Positions 35,481 to 48,745 are shown, counted from the stretch's first letter. The stretch is 64,000 bases of DNA from Pterois miles (GCA_947000775.1 CAMQGK010000466.1:2837001-2901000), one strand, 5' to 3'. Program-made: numbers and translations. The notes: generated by a model not told the origin, from the letters alone.

Positions 35481-36045
35481 ATCATCCCTGCACCACTCTA
35501 TACACAAAAAATATGTAATAAATATGCTGAGACCTACCATCATTAATTTTTACTTTCATCAGTGCTACCAGTAGATGCAGACTCAACACAAAACATTAAA
35601 AAGGCAGACATCAGCAGCATAGTGTGTACATACATACATACAAGTGTGTACTTGGCACCACAACCAGGGTTGCAACTACCAGCAAGGACACAGACCTCAT
35701 GCCCTGAGGAGGAGTTTACCTTCTACCAAATCACACTGTGGCTTTTTAAAGCTGATTCTGATATTTTGAAGACTCAGTGGGTGCTATCCAAACCACATAC
35801 TTTTTCTTTTTACTCTTAGGGCAAGCTGCAGTACGTACAAACAAAGTACATACTGTTGCATACAGTATTCATACAGTTGTGACATACAGTATTACTTCAT
35901 CATGATATTGCTGCTTGAACTTTGACATCTTGTTCATACAGTATATCCACTGTACAGATGACTGTGGGTCAGGGTAGCCAGAAAAGCATGCTGGCTTCTT
36001 GATATTATTGGCATACTGCGTTTTACATCCTACACATTGGGATCA

Positions 36046-36520
36046 TAGACTGTATATATAGATTCATAATGCGTCCCCACCTCCTGCCGCCTTAAAGAAG
36101 TAAAGCCAAAATATCTCAGGTACGGGAGCTGCCATCTTGAGATTTTGACATCCCTTGGAGCCAGAGTCTGACCCGTCTGAACCAGTCGTGAGCCGAGGAC
36201 GGCCACAGCTTGTCAGCGAGACAGACTGACAACTGTCAGCCATGACGTCTCTCCTCATCAAATCACTAATTAAGACCAAATTTATGTGAAAAATGAACGC
36301 TTGAACAAAAGTCAGCATGATAAGAACTCCTTAAAATAACAGAAACCATCTTTGGGAAAAATTTATTTGATGTGTACTTTGATTTTTTTTAGTTTGGCCC
36401 ATGTCCCATCCACTAATATGGAGGAGGTGGGATTTATGATCCATACAGCAGCCAGCCACCAGGGGGCGATCCAGATGTTTGGCTTCATACTAAATCTTTT
36501 TCTGCTGTATTTAAAAGAAG
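36046..36520. repeat. 'catagactgtatata' interspersed element
   Basis: Starts 'catagactgtatatata', contains 'ccaaaatatctcagg...gggagctgccatcttgag' and ends 'gggatttatgatccatacagcagccagcc'. 37744-38357 has the same words in the same order. A related segment is at 42836-43100. Confidence 0.65.
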
Positions 36521-37222
36521 GTTTGACCTGTCTGACTGGTCAAACACAGGTGCAGTTAATACCATTAGCCATCATTAATCTTATTTGTTCCACCTGAGTT
36601 TTTCCTGTGACGTGGGAATATCTGTTGTGGAAAAAGTCTATGAACCTGGAGAGAGAAACATCAGAGGTATGTCAGTCAAATCTTGCTCTCAACTTCCAAA
36701 TGAGGGAATTAAAGTTTGTGAAACTCTCTGTTAACAATGGCCTACATCTTGACGTAGCCAGAAAAGCCAGAAAAGCAGGAGTTTAAATAGTTAAATTAAT
36801 GACGGCTATATTCCATTTAGCTGCTTCAGTTTCAAGGTCCTGGTAATGTTCATACTGGCTCACTTGGTGCTTTCAGATGGGGTCGTTTTTACCATGCTGA
36901 CTTATACAATTGGGCCTGTATGAACACCCCCTCATGTCATATTCACAATCCAAAGAGACCGATCTCATGAATAATACACACTCAGTAAATAAAAATCAGC
37001 ATTAAACATTGAATTTTAATACATGTACAAAAGGAGCCTTCCACAAAAAATACAATCAAACATTTGTACATACACTGCTTCATTGGCCAGTTATCACACA
37101 GTTAATCATCGCCTACAGGAAGCAGTGCAACGAGTAACGATTCAGTCCAGTCAGAAGATGGATATGTGAGTAAAACATAAGGAATAATGATCAAAACTGA
37201 AATGTCATATTTCATCACAACT

Positions 37223-37228
37223 TTATTC
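37223..37228 (-). terminator. Candidate poly(A) signal of mxra8
   Basis: TTTATT on the plus strand, i.e. AATAAA on the mxra8 strand, about 310 bp past the mxra8 stop codon at 37541-37543. Confidence 0.45.
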
Positions 37229-37540
37229 AATGTACAGTATGCACACATTCATTTAACAGTCAAGGCTCGGTTTAAACTCCCCTCTGGGTGGCACTATTGT
37301 CCTGTGGTTCAAATCCACCTTATTTAGTTTGATCAAGTACATTTAAAGATAACAAAACTTTATACTGACAATTTGAAAACAAAAGACCTCAATGTGACTT
37401 TTTCTTTTCTTTTTTTCTTTTCTTTTCGCATCATTTAGTCTGTTGCTGTCTCTCCTTCCTGGACAGAAGTGTGGAGGTGTTTAGTTTGGAGGCTCTGGAC
37501 CAGCCAGTGACTCCAGTTTCACTTTTCATTTGTCTTTTCC

Positions 37541-40500
37541 TCACTTGGAAAATTTCTGCATTTCTGCACAGACAAAATTGAGGTTAAGGAGGATGAAAAT
37601 GAGACAATCCGTGATAGCTGACTTTGCATGCGTGTGCCTTACCTTTGTCAAGATCAATGACTTTCGGCTGAACGTTCACATGGACCTTCTCTTTCAGCAG
37701 GTTGTTCTTATAGTCTGAAATCACACAGGAGAAAGTCAAAACACACAAACATAGACTGTATATAAACATGGACGATTCATCTCCACAATTCCTCCCACTG
37801 TACAAAAGTGAAGCCAAAATATCCCAGATGTGGGAGCTGCCATCTTGAGGTTTTGACGTCATTTGGAGCCAGAGTGTCAGCAAGGTGAGTCAAGGTCCCG
37901 CCCACACACACCCGAGCCAATCACGAGCTGAGAGCTCTCCAGCTGCCCCCTCTTCGTCAATTAGTCAAATATTTGGTTGTTTTGGTCGTAGCTGACTAAG
38001 ATTTATTCAGTCGATAAGTCATTTTTTAAGCTTTTTCATGCTGAATGACTTATTTCCAAGAATCTCATGAGCACATCTCTGGTTAAGACAAAATTTAAAG
38101 TTGTGATTTTATGTGATTCTTTGTGGAGAAATTCAGTTTTACTGATCTGTCAACTAAATCAGCTAATCTATGAGTCGACAAAATTGTATGTGTTAGTAGA
38201 CTATGACTTGCTTAAGTCGGGGACAGCCCTAATACTTTTGACTTTATAATAGACGTGATGGGGTTGGGATTTATGAGTGATACTGCAGCCAGCCGCCCTC
38301 AGGCTTCAGTTTTGGAGAGCTGTCATGTTGTCCATCTTTATATAAAGTCTATGCACACACAGACAGTCAAGACAGAAGCCACTTTCTTTCTCTTTCTTCT
38401 GACTCACCCAATCTTCTCTCCTCCTGACAGCACACGTCAACTTCAGTAACGTCCATCTCAAACTCTTCCGAGCTGCTGTGACTTCTGCTGGACCTATCAC
38501 GGCGATAAAGAGACATCTGAGTGTGTGTTTTCAGGGTAAGACCATGATTGTGTGTTTGTGTGTTCTCACCTCATAGATGCCTGTGGATAAAACTCTGAAA
38601 ACACAAGAAAATCAAATGAGCTTCAGAAACGTAAATTCAACGTAAATGTACGGTCAGAGTGAGGCACTGCAGGGCAGACCTTTGGTTCTCCCTCTGCGTG
38701 TGATGAGGATGATGATGAGGATGATGAACGCCAGGAGGAGGAAGGAGGTGAGGACGTAGCCCAGTGGCAGGAGAAAGTGGTGTCTCTGGTCAGGCAGAAT
38801 AACGTTGATGACTCGTGGTGATTCAGCCTTCGTTATGTCTGAGTAGAGAAGAAATCACAACAGTCAGCATTTAGTTTTCCTCTGAACAATGTGTCACCGT
38901 GAGGTTTTCAAATGTTATAAACAAGACCAGACCTTCCACTGAATACTACAGACATTACACACCTCATGAGTAACACAGTGAACTGTATTTGCAGTACAGT
39001 AAACTTCCTACAGGTTCATAGTTCTCTTTCTCAGTCATATAGTAAAAAACGTTTTTATCCGCACAGCAGTGTTGGTCAGTCTGTCCACCACTTTGATCCA
39101 GACTGAAGTATTTTGACAACTGTGAGATGGACTGCTATGAAATTTGGCGCAGACATTCATGGTGCTTAGAGAATCAATCTGACTGACTTTGGTGACTCTG
39201 ATTTTCTCTCTAGTGCCAACAGCAGGCCAATGTTTTCAATTATCCTGTGAAATATTGCAGCATCTCCTCATTGGATTGGCACAAACTTCGGTCCAGACAT
39301 TCATGGTTCCCTGATGATATACTTCTGATTACTATCCCCTGACTTTTCCACTAGCTCCACCATGAGGTTGACATTTGTAGGTTTGAGGAAAATTGACATA
39401 TTCATACCACAGACTGTATATAAGAAATGGATGTAGTCACCGTGACATCACCCATTGGTTTGTCTGACGTTTTAAAGCCTTTGAGTTAGGCGTTTTGGGC
39501 GTTGCCGTCTTGGTCATTTGGAACCAGAAGTGGCACAAGAGGAGCTGAGTACAACCAAATGCTGAATAAGATATTTTTAGGTGACCAAAAAGGTTATTAA
39601 TTCCCTTTCATGAAAACACAGAAAACCTCCAGAACGGACAACGCCGTGGTAGCGACCTGTCAATCACAAGGTGGCCACGCCCTAAAACATACCCTGCTTT
39701 ATGGTCTAATTGACTCTAAATGGGACCATAATTTCCTGAATAAACATCATTCTGTATTGAAAAAGACTTCGACTGAGACCATAAACTCATGTTTACAATG
39801 TTTAATGAGGTAATGAATCAAGTGAGCAGTAGGCTCATTTACTCATAGACTTCTATAGAATCAGACTTCTTTTTGCAACCAGAGGAGTCGCCCCCTGCTG
39901 TCTGTTAGAAAGAATGCTAGTTTAAGACATTTCAACATTGATTTCACTTCTCAGACCCAGAGTTGTGCACTGATTCGTATCAACTGACTCATCATCATCA
40001 GGTCAAACTTGTAATTTGTCAAAAGTTTCAGTTGAAGTTTGTATTTCATGCTAATTACCAAATGTAAGCATGTTAACAGACATGAGCTAAGATAAAAAAA
40101 AAAGTGTAATCATTACTGTCCAACCATAGCATGGTTCAATAGTCAATGTGAGCATATGTTAGCATACTTTGAGTGCTAAATACAGCCACATATAGAAGCT
40201 AACAGGAAATGCAAAAATGCAAATATGTAAGCTTCTGTGATATAATGACCAGGTTACTACTGTACTTAGCTAAATGATTATTTCTTCATGAATGAATGAT
40301 GAATGATGTACCTGTTTTTATTACCCACTGTCATTTTCCTAACTTACTTTTCGTTACCAATTTGTTTTGGACACTGAACGCACTAAAAGACTGGATCAAA
40401 TTGATCTTGTGTTTGCTCTGAATGCATTCTGTGGTTCGTGTCTAATGTGTGTTTGCAGTGGCACACCACACTTAATGCCAATGAAAATCATTTTCAGTCT

Positions 40501-43500
40501 GTGCATGTGGCTGCATATGTGTCTGCATTTGGTACTGCACGTGTGTGATGCCACGTAAGGTCTAACAACTTCAATTTTTATGGTTTTTCTTCTATTTTTT
40601 TTTTTTTCATGCAATGACATTTCCTGGCTGTAAAAACACTTTTCCACGGCAGTGAGGAATAATTAAGCATTAGGTGAGAAGTGTGTTTCTGCCGAGTGTT
40701 GAGGGGTGAGGCAAGGCCTGGTTTCATTTTGCCTTGTTAAAAAAGTGCAAGGCAAGGAGCAGCTGTGGACCTCAGACTCAACATATTTGAGCCAAAATGA
40801 GATCCAGACCGAAACTCACGCTGTGATTTACTTTTCCTGGCAGTAAAACACAGAAAAGCGAGGACAGGAAGAGGAGTGAAGGAAGGACGGAGCGGGGTGG
40901 AACAGAGGAGGAGAGCCAAGGGAGAGGAAGGGGACGGCGAGATGATTCTCCAGAGGTTTGCCTCGCAAAATGAAGCTAGCAAAGACCTTGATCCCCAAAC
41001 ACAACTTATAATGCACATGCACAGCTGAAGAGTACATGAAAACAACATGTTCATTAACATTACAAATCCTCTGATCCATTTATTTAGTTTAAAGCCACTT
41101 TCTGCTGACCCATGCCCAGATGGGAACATATTGCTTGTGTTTAGACTGATTGCCCCGTCCTCTCTCTGCTCAAGGAGAAATAACTCTGATGGGAGGGAAG
41201 GAGGGAGGGAGGGGTGACCTACATCTCCTCTCCCCTGTTTCATCAACAGACTCCTCGCCCCCGTCCCTCCCGTCTCTCTTTGCGTATCTCTGTCTCAAAA
41301 ACTCCATTCCTCTCTGTCTCGGTCCGTCTGTCTGTAATGCCAGCTGCCACGCAGATGAAGCAAACTTCCTGTTCTTGTCAACCAAAAACAGCTCTTTCTT
41401 CATAAAGAAGGGCAAAAAGAAGTGAAGTGAAAGGGCCGTGATGAAAATAAACAAACCTGAGTTTGTGGGATTCTCGTAGGGGGAGAAAAACAGAAAGAAG
41501 GCCAAACAGAGGGAAGTGAAACTTCTCCAGATGTCAGGAGAAAGCCAGAGACAACGACCAGAGAGGGCAGGAACAGAAAAGATGAAATCACCAAATCACT
41601 CCTGCGCCAGACATAAATCATTTATGCATCTTGTCTCTAACCAGTAAAATTCCCGTGGTGCAGTCCCACTGTATTACAGCTCGGGAAATGAAGGATCAAT
41701 TGTGTCCAGTATCCAAGAGATTCCACCGAAATGAGATCGGACTTGGCATGCTCTTTGACACATGCAGACCATCAGACCACTGGCATTTCTCATTTCTAAA
41801 CCTCTCTCAATTTCAAATTTCCCACATTAATACATCTGTCATTATCTGCTTTGCTTCAGTCACCTTCTGGAAACACAGACACATGCACTTCTAAACTATC
41901 TCATTCAACAAGAATTTGAGGTAGGCGACCGGCATGCCAATGTGAAAATCCTCTCCACTCCCTTTTCTTTCCCATTTCTCTGATCAGAGAAAGAGTTTTA
42001 GAGGCAGGTCAAAGCACTGGGAAATATGAATAGAGAGGAGAAACAGAAACGTAGAAGCAGAAAAGAAAGTGGGATAATGCTTTAAAGACAAAAACAGACC
42101 TGCCCAACATACCAAGAAAAAGTCTGTTTAGTAGCTGCATAATGATGAGAAGCTGTGGGTGAGAAGAAGGTGAGAGGCAATGAGGGTGAGGTTTGTGGGA
42201 GGGAGGGTGTGCGGTTTCAGGGCTCTGGCATCAGACAAGCTGACAGCGCAAGAAAGAAATCTCTCGTGAAACAAACACAAAAGTTCAGAAGTAAGAGCTT
42301 TTCTTCCCTCTCCTCTCATCTCTAATGTTTCTTTACTCTGTGGAGAGTCTGAAACATGTCAAGGATGAATGAAGACAAAAAGACACGGCACAGAGGGGAA
42401 GACTGAGAGAAAGAACAGATGTGTGTTTTTTTATCCTAATTGTACACATGATAGCTAAAATCCACTAAGTCATAAAACATCCTCTCTGCTCAGGGACTCA
42501 CTTTAACTAGAGCAGGAGCAGAGATTGTGTGTACAGTGTATTTGTGTGTTACCTTTGTCTCCACTGGGCAGAGCTTTGGCCGGCAGAGTGGTCTGAATCG
42601 CTGGTGCTTCCACTGACACCTGAAACTCTCGTCTTTCATGTAGACCGCAGTAGTGGTGGTGGAGGTGGCAGGAATACATCCCCTGATCTGTGGGCTGTGT
42701 TTTGAACGCAGACAGACAAACACACAAATGAAACATCAAAATGTAAACACACCAAAAATGAAAAAAAAAATGGGGTTCAAAAACCCATGAATGGATTGAT
42801 TTAAATGTGCACATTAACGCAAGACAAAGCTCTCTGGTACTGTTAAAGATGTCTTTACGTCATTGGCTGTATAGAAAACTGGATGACGTATCCCCACTTC
42901 CTCCGCGACAGAACGCATGCCGCCATCTTGAAATTTTGACTTCATGTGGAACCCAAGCCTCCAGTAAGAACGCCGGTCGTTGATCCCAATTTCTGTAGTG
43001 GCCAAATGGTGGTACTACAACTTCTGTGTCCATAACATGATGCCATTGGGCCCAGAAGGACATTTTCCCATAGGCTTACATTGTAAATCAGCCCTTATTT
43101 AAATCATTAATTCCTAGAAGTTGTAAAATGAGTGTGGAGAACGAAGACTGGAGTTGTGAGGTGACAGAAGTCAGCTGGGTGCAAGAAGAGGCCTCAATTA
43201 ACAACTGTAAATGGAAACTTATTTTCTTTTACGACGATAGTAAAAAATTACCAAAATCTGATCTGAGAGCTGCAAAAGCTTGCAAAAACTCACACAAGAC
43301 TTGCTGCCTGATGACCAATCCTAACCTTAAGGTCTATTGTTTATGTTACTGTTGTTATTTTAAGAAAACTGATGTAGCTGTTCAACTCACTATGACTGCC
43401 AACCTCATCTTCCCAACGGAGCGATAAAGAGCTGCATTACTAATGACGGTTCCATGTGTTCTGGAAACACTGTTTACATGTACGCACACAGTCAGGGCGA

Positions 43501-46500
43501 CTCCAGAGGGATCCTCTTGCCGTAGCAGTAAATTTCTACTTTGTGTACTGAAACTATCAACCTTCTGTGGTGTTTTCTGTTAAGTTACTCTCCTTTACAC
43601 ACACACCTGCAGATCAGATATGGAAAGTGAAAAGTCTCCCTCTGAGAAGGCTTGATTGCTGATGTTCATCTTCCTCTGGAGGAACAGCGGTCCGTAGCTA
43701 CGCTGCTCCCCAGAGGCGTACAGGTCCACCAGCCGGTCAGCGTGGTCGTGGCGGACTCCTGGGGACTGTCGGTCCCAGTGGACCACCTGGATGCCCCCCA
43801 GGTAGAGAAGGAGTTACATTTTCCAATATACATATATCACAAAATCCCTCTAAATAAAAAAATAAGACCGAGATTCATTCAAACAAGTTCATGGCCTCCA
43901 CACACCTGCTGGTCCTCCTCCTCGTTGCTCCAGTCTGTCCACACGTTACGTCGGTTGATGCACGGCAGCACCACGGTGCTACCAAGCAGCACCACGTACA
44001 CCGCCTTTTGGCCGTCCCAGAAACGCTGCTCTTTACGACCTTTATGAAAAGACCAACCGAGTCAGCTTTAAAGCTGCTATACACTGAAGATGCTGATAGT
44101 CGGTACCGTGTGATACGTACGTGATTTAGTGACGTTGAGCTGGACTCTGACCGTCTCGTACAGGTGACAGTAGAGATGATGGAGGTTACAAGAGTAAAGA
44201 CCTCTGTCATTCATCGTCACGTCTACGATCACATGAAGAAACACAGATTATGCAAACATGCTGATCATGTTGGATAAAATCATTGTTATCTCTTCACCTA
44301 CAGGGACAGTGTGTAGGATTTTGCGGCATCTAGTGGTGTGGTTGCAGATTGCAACCAACTGAGCACCCCTCCACTCACTCCTCCCTTTCCAAGACTCCAG
44401 TAACCTGAGCCGCTGAGTACAAAACCGTGGTAATGACGTTCACCTCGCTCGGAGGTCATCATTACCATAATAACTCTACTTTAGGAGCAACGGAAGTCAG
44501 ACGGTGGCTAGTGGTATCACAGTTTTACACTCTGCGGCTCGTGTGAACAGTTTCACAAGCGTGTAGGAGAACTACGGTGGCCTTCAGGTAACGTGTGAAA
44601 ACTGGGCCACTGCAGAAACATGGCAAAGCAACATGGCGGACTCCGTGAAGTGGACCTGCTACCTATGTAGATATGAAGGGCTCATTATTTGCTAAGGAAA
44701 ACAAAAGGATTCTTAGTTTTAGGTGATTATACACTAATGAAAACATAGTTCTGAATGCTATATTTTGCTTCTGCTAATAGATCCTGAAATCTTACACACT
44801 GTTCCTTTAAAAGACTACAAAAAACTACAGTGCTTTGCTGTTCTTTTTGAGTTAGACATCATGTATATTTCACATTACTTTTATTTTTTCATGAAGCTGT
44901 TGTAAAATAAATCAACAACAAGCAACCACAGATGTTAAGAAAATAATCTGAATTCTTGACTCAAATCTGTTGGAGTCAGCTCTCAGTTGTGCTATTGTGT
45001 GGGTGTTGCCCACTTGAATGCACTCAGCTGGATTTACCACATATTGTATGACAGAGCTGAGAGACCTCATAAAAATTAACACATTTTTGTGATATAAAAG
45101 ATTAAAAAATGATTAATGTAGGCGGGCTAAATAAAATTCTCCTTATATGGGATGCATTAAGATCTTGTTCATCACTTCTGCTGATCAATGCCTGATGGGG
45201 AACAAGCCCTTAACTGGCCTTCTTTTCAGCTGTATTATGTGGCAATAACGCAGCTTCAACCAACAAACAAATACATCATTTTTGGTAACTGTGGACGACC
45301 CATCTTCTACATTCTGACTCTGATTCCACACTAGTATGAGCAGAAACTGGTGGCTGACTGGAGGATTAAAATATAGATCCTGAATCTAAGTTTAAAGGTC
45401 CAGTGTGTAGGATTCAGGGGGATCTATTAACAGAAATGGAACATACTTTTCATATTTCACACATAACTGTGTTTTCACCAGTGTATAATCACCTGAAACT
45501 AAGAATTGATCTGTTGTTAGCTGAGATTGAGCCCTTCATAACTACATACAGTACATGATCCTCTTCAGGGAGTCTGCTTAGTTGCTTCTCCATGTTTCTA
45601 CAGCAGCCCAGAACGGACAAACCAAACACTGACTCTAGAGAGAGTCTTTTGATTTTTTTTTTTTTCCATAGACTGTATATAAGAAGTGAACGTAGTCACC
45701 ATGACGTCACCTATTGGTTTATGGACTGCCATTTTGAAGTCTTGAGTTTTTCTTTTTGCAACCAGAAATGACACAAGAGGAGTAAAACCCAGCTCTGAGT
45801 AGACAAAAATGTTTCGCTCAACTTTTATGAACTGAAAACATACTGTGAAAGGGTTCAAGTTGTAAGATGAAAACAGGGACAGCTCCCAGCCTGGACAACG
45901 CTGTATAGCGACCTGTCAATCATATGCTGGCCACGCCCTAAAACATACCCTGCTTTATGGTCTACTTTACTCTAAATGGACCATAATTTACTAAATGAAC
46001 ATCATGCTGTATTGAACTGAAACTAACAACTGAGACCATAACTGAGGTAATAAATCAAGTTAGAAGTAGGCTCATTTTCTCATAGACTTCTATACAGTCA
46101 GACTTCTTGCAACCAGAGGAGTTGCCCCCTGCTGGATATTAGAAACAATGCGAGTTTAAGACACTTATGCATTGGCTTTACCTCTTAGACCCACTGGTTG
46201 TTATGTGACCTGAAGGTCACCGTTTTCCGGCACACTTGTGAAACTGTGGTAACGTGAACCGCAGAGCGCAAAACCCTAGTAACGCTAGCCGTTGTCTGAC
46301 TTCCGTTGCTCCTAAAGTAGTGTTATTATGGTAAGCATAGCCTCTGAGCGAGGTGAACGCCATTACTACGGTTTTGCACTCAGCGGCTCACATCACCACA
46401 GTCTTGGAAAGGGAGGACTGAGTGGAGGGGTACTCGGTTGGTTGCAGTTTGCAACCACACCACTAGATGCTGCCAAATTCTACACACTGTACCATTAAGT

Positions 46501-47896
46501 ATAAGTAAAATTAATTTGGTTCTGGTAAAGAGATCAGTTGTAGAAATGCCATAAAAGCAGAACTGTAATGTATCAGACAAAGTAATATTGGTCATAATTA
46601 GACCAATCCACCAACAGCTACAGAGATGAGGGTCAAAGACAATGAGTATGACCTTTGATGACCAGAGAGAAGTTTCCTTCTCTGAAGGCTCGTGGGCTGA
46701 GGCTGATCCGGCCCTGGTTGTAGGAGTTGTAGATCCTCTGGTCCCCCGCAGAGAACATGTCCATCACCCTCTCCATGGCGTAGTCTGGACGGGCCCGGTA
46801 TATGTCCCAGTGGACCACCCTCTGCCTGTCCCTCACCCTGTCCCGGGTCCACACCATACGGCCGCTCACACACTGCAGCACCACCTTCGACCCAGCGGGG
46901 GCGCTCACATTATACCCAGCCACCACCACACTACTGCTGCTGTCAGACTGACCTGACACTGATGGACACAGAGAGGGAGGTAAAACACTGAGACATTCAG
47001 CATCTAATAGAAACGCATAGATGTGAATTATAACCGCACTGTGAAACATACCTGCAGTGAAGAGGCAGGCCACAGGGACTGAAACAGAAACAGTAGGGAG
47101 CGTGTGAACAGGGTAATCACTTAAACGGACCCTGTCAGACTGCATGTTGTGTGAGGTGTATAACTCCTGCACATAGGAAGAGTCTCTAAATTCAGATTAA
47201 ATACAGCTGAAGTTTGGTTCAATTAATAAAATGATTCAAAGTCAGCAAATGAGATCAACAACAGACAAGTTACTGCAGCTGTGTACAACAAACTCAATAT
47301 GCCAACCTGAAAACGATAATGACTCTTCATAATGTGTAGTTAAGTGACTGACTGTTGATGCTTTGGATACTGAGTCAGTAGAAACTCATCTTACAGGAAT
47401 GTGTGTGTCTGTGTGTGAAGCATGAGGTGGACAGGAGGAAAGCATCAGGTCTGGATTTAATAGTCAGGTAAATAATGTCTGTCTCTAATGATCAGCAAAT
47501 GTGTTTTCTAACACTTTAAATAAGCTTATAATTCAAATATGGAGCTTAATATATGCAAAGAAGAAGAGGAAAACATAAAAAAATATACATTTTAATATAA
47601 ACCTGTACAGATGTTTGGCCTTAATAGTTTAGTTTTATTTCTTTCATTTTTGCACAATTCAAGAATACACAACCATAAAAATAACAAATATTAAACAGTG
47701 CAGGACGAGGCAGAAAACCCTCTGGGCTTATTTGAAGCCTTCACCTATAATAAGTTATATATGCATCTGCAGGCACCTGAGAGACCTACTGTATATATGC
47801 TGTATAAACACAGTGCTGCTCAAACCACACTGCAGCCGACTTACTGTGGATCAGGAGGAGAGCCTGAAGAATGAAGTCCTCCCTCTCGGGCTTCAT
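37541..47896 (-). CDS. mxra8: Matrix remodeling-associated protein 8 (limitrin), 12 exons, 435 aa
   Basis: Single-pass adhesion protein with two Ig-like domains; in mammals it binds integrin, acts in cell contacts and is used as an entry receptor by arthritogenic alphaviruses. Exons in gene order: 47896-47845, 47078-47052, 46958-46653, 44222-44121, 44039-43906, 43786-43607, 42694-42553, 38838-38680, 38594-38570, 38493-38408, 37714-37643, 37563-37541; phases join and the sum is 436 codons (human 442 aa). Seen: signal peptide with core 'FILQALLLIH', Ig 1 with 'VVLQCVSG' and 'YSCNLHHLYCHLYE', Ig 2 with 'VVLPCINR', 'VVHWDRQSPGV' and 'YSCHLHHHYCGLHE', then 'PRVINVILP', a transmembrane helix with 'FLLLAFIILIIILI', and cytoplasmic 'DYKNNLLKE...VIDLDK'. 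Introns are loaded with MITEs. The acceptor before 43786 has a weak pyrimidine tract. Whether this is the a or b fish copy is not decided. Confidence 0.93.
37744..38357. repeat. 'catagactgtatata' element in mxra8 intron
   Basis: Second full copy of the 36046-36520 family. It shares 'gccaaaatatcccag.tgtgggagctgccatcttgag' and ends with 'gggatttatgagtgatactgcagccagcc' and 'atataaagtctatgcaca'. It is longer because of AT-rich sequence in its middle. Confidence 0.65.
39406..39935. repeat. 'agactgtatataagaa' element, copy 1
   Basis: Shares with 45665-46200 the order 'gactgtatataagaa.tg.a.gtagtcacc.tgac.tcacc.attggttt', 'aaccagaa.tg.cacaagagga', 'ccacgccctaaaacataccctgctttatggtct' and 'cgccccctgctg'. 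It lies in a mxra8 intron. Confidence 0.7.
42836..43100. repeat. Diverged relative of the 'gccatcttgaaattttgac' element
   Basis: Shares 'tccccact.cct', 'gccgccatcttgaaattttgac' and 'tggaaccc' with the 36046 and 37744 copies but differs otherwise. Its right border is unclear. Confidence 0.4.
44305..44816. repeat. MITE with 'cagtgtgtaggatt' ends, copy 1
   Basis: Ends 'acagtgtgtaggatttt' and 'aaatcttacacactgtt' are inverted repeats. The interior is the reverse complement of the two halves of 45397-46496. Intron between mxra8 exons 3 and 4. Confidence 0.75.
45397..46496. repeat. MITE copy 2, inverted, with nested insertion
   Basis: It has the same 'cagtgtgtagga' ends as 44305-44816 but in opposite orientation. 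The match breaks near 45660 and resumes near 46204 ('gacctgaaggtcaccg'), and the gap is filled by the element at 45665-46200. The order of insertion is therefore readable: this MITE first, the other later. Confidence 0.75.
45665..46200. repeat. 'agactgtatataagaa' element, copy 2 (nested)
   Basis: Homologue of 39406-39935 inserted in the MITE at 45397-46496. It contains a CRE palindrome TGACGTCA near 45703 ('catgacgtcacc'). Confidence 0.7.
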
Positions 47897-48314
47897 GTTG
47901 ACTACTGTAAAGGTAAAGAGACTAATCAGGGCTGTGCACCTGGCAGACGGTCCTGCAGAAGGTCAGAAAACGCGGGCTGTGTATCCATCCGCAGCAGCAG
48001 CAGCAGCAGGACTTGGTTTGGTCAGATTTCAGTTTGAAGAAGTTCACAGGCAGCGCCTCGTTAGGACTTCAACACAGAACCAAAACAGGACCGAAATGAC
48101 TTGATCCCACCCGGAAAATGAAACCCGACACCACCGGCCTGCATGGACACCCCCTCCGTGTCCTCACAAAACTTAACTTATAACAGCAGACTACGACCAT
48201 AGACTGACTATTACTGAGTCTATATGATCTCCTATAGTTGTACACTCTGCTCGATTTGTATGACAGCTACGATACTTCTTACTTCTCAGATTAGATAAAC
48301 AGCCAGAAAATGCT

Positions 48315-48332
48315 GTTCGGAAAATCAATAAC

Positions 48333-48372
<40 letters not shown>

Positions 48373-48682
48373 CAATTAATTTAAATAAATTACCCCCACC
48401 ACAATAAAACTAGAATAATAACAATAATAATAAAAACAACAATAATACAAATTATTGATTATATTTGATTTAAATTTGATTATGATTGTTCTTCTTGTAC
48501 TTCTTCTTCTTCTTCTTCTTCTTCTTATTATTATTATTAATAGTAATAATAATAATGCAATTAATTTCAATAAATAGCCCCCACCACAATAAAACCAGAA
48601 TAATAACAATAATAATAACAACAATAATACAAATTATTGATTATAATTGATTTAAATTTGATTATGATTGTTATTCTTGTAC

Positions 48683-48714
<32 letters not shown>

Positions 48715-48745
48715 AATAACAACAACAATAATAATAATTATAATA
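48315..48745. repeat. Trinucleotide-rich block with a 185-bp tandem duplication
   Basis: 'tgcaattaatttaaataaa' at 48371 and 'tgcaattaatttcaataaa' at 48556 begin two copies of one unit, exactly 185 bp apart, sharing 'cccccaccacaataaaac', 'acaaattattgattata' and 'ttaaatttgattatgattgtt'. Units are separated and ended by ATT/AAT runs; in the first the run is partly CTT. Confidence 0.85.

Larger units (their letters stand above)
34349..37222. other. Gap between convergent per3 and mxra8
   Basis: No gene was recognised. The gap holds a palindromic MITE (35294-35480), a DNA repeat shared with per3 intron 2 (35815-36045), and a 'catagactgtatata' element (36046-36520). The rest is unremarkable AT-rich sequence. 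Confidence 0.55.

Noticed and set aside
40737..41505. Open frames of 83-169 codons on both strands in the large mxra8 intron
   Set aside because: Simple-composition Ser/Leu/Pro-rich frames without recognisable domains, without splice partners and overlapping on both strands.
46598..47172. 179-codon minus frame covering mxra8 exon 3
   Set aside because: Only 46958-46653 is exon. The rest reads through an intron and the acceptor at 46959-46960.
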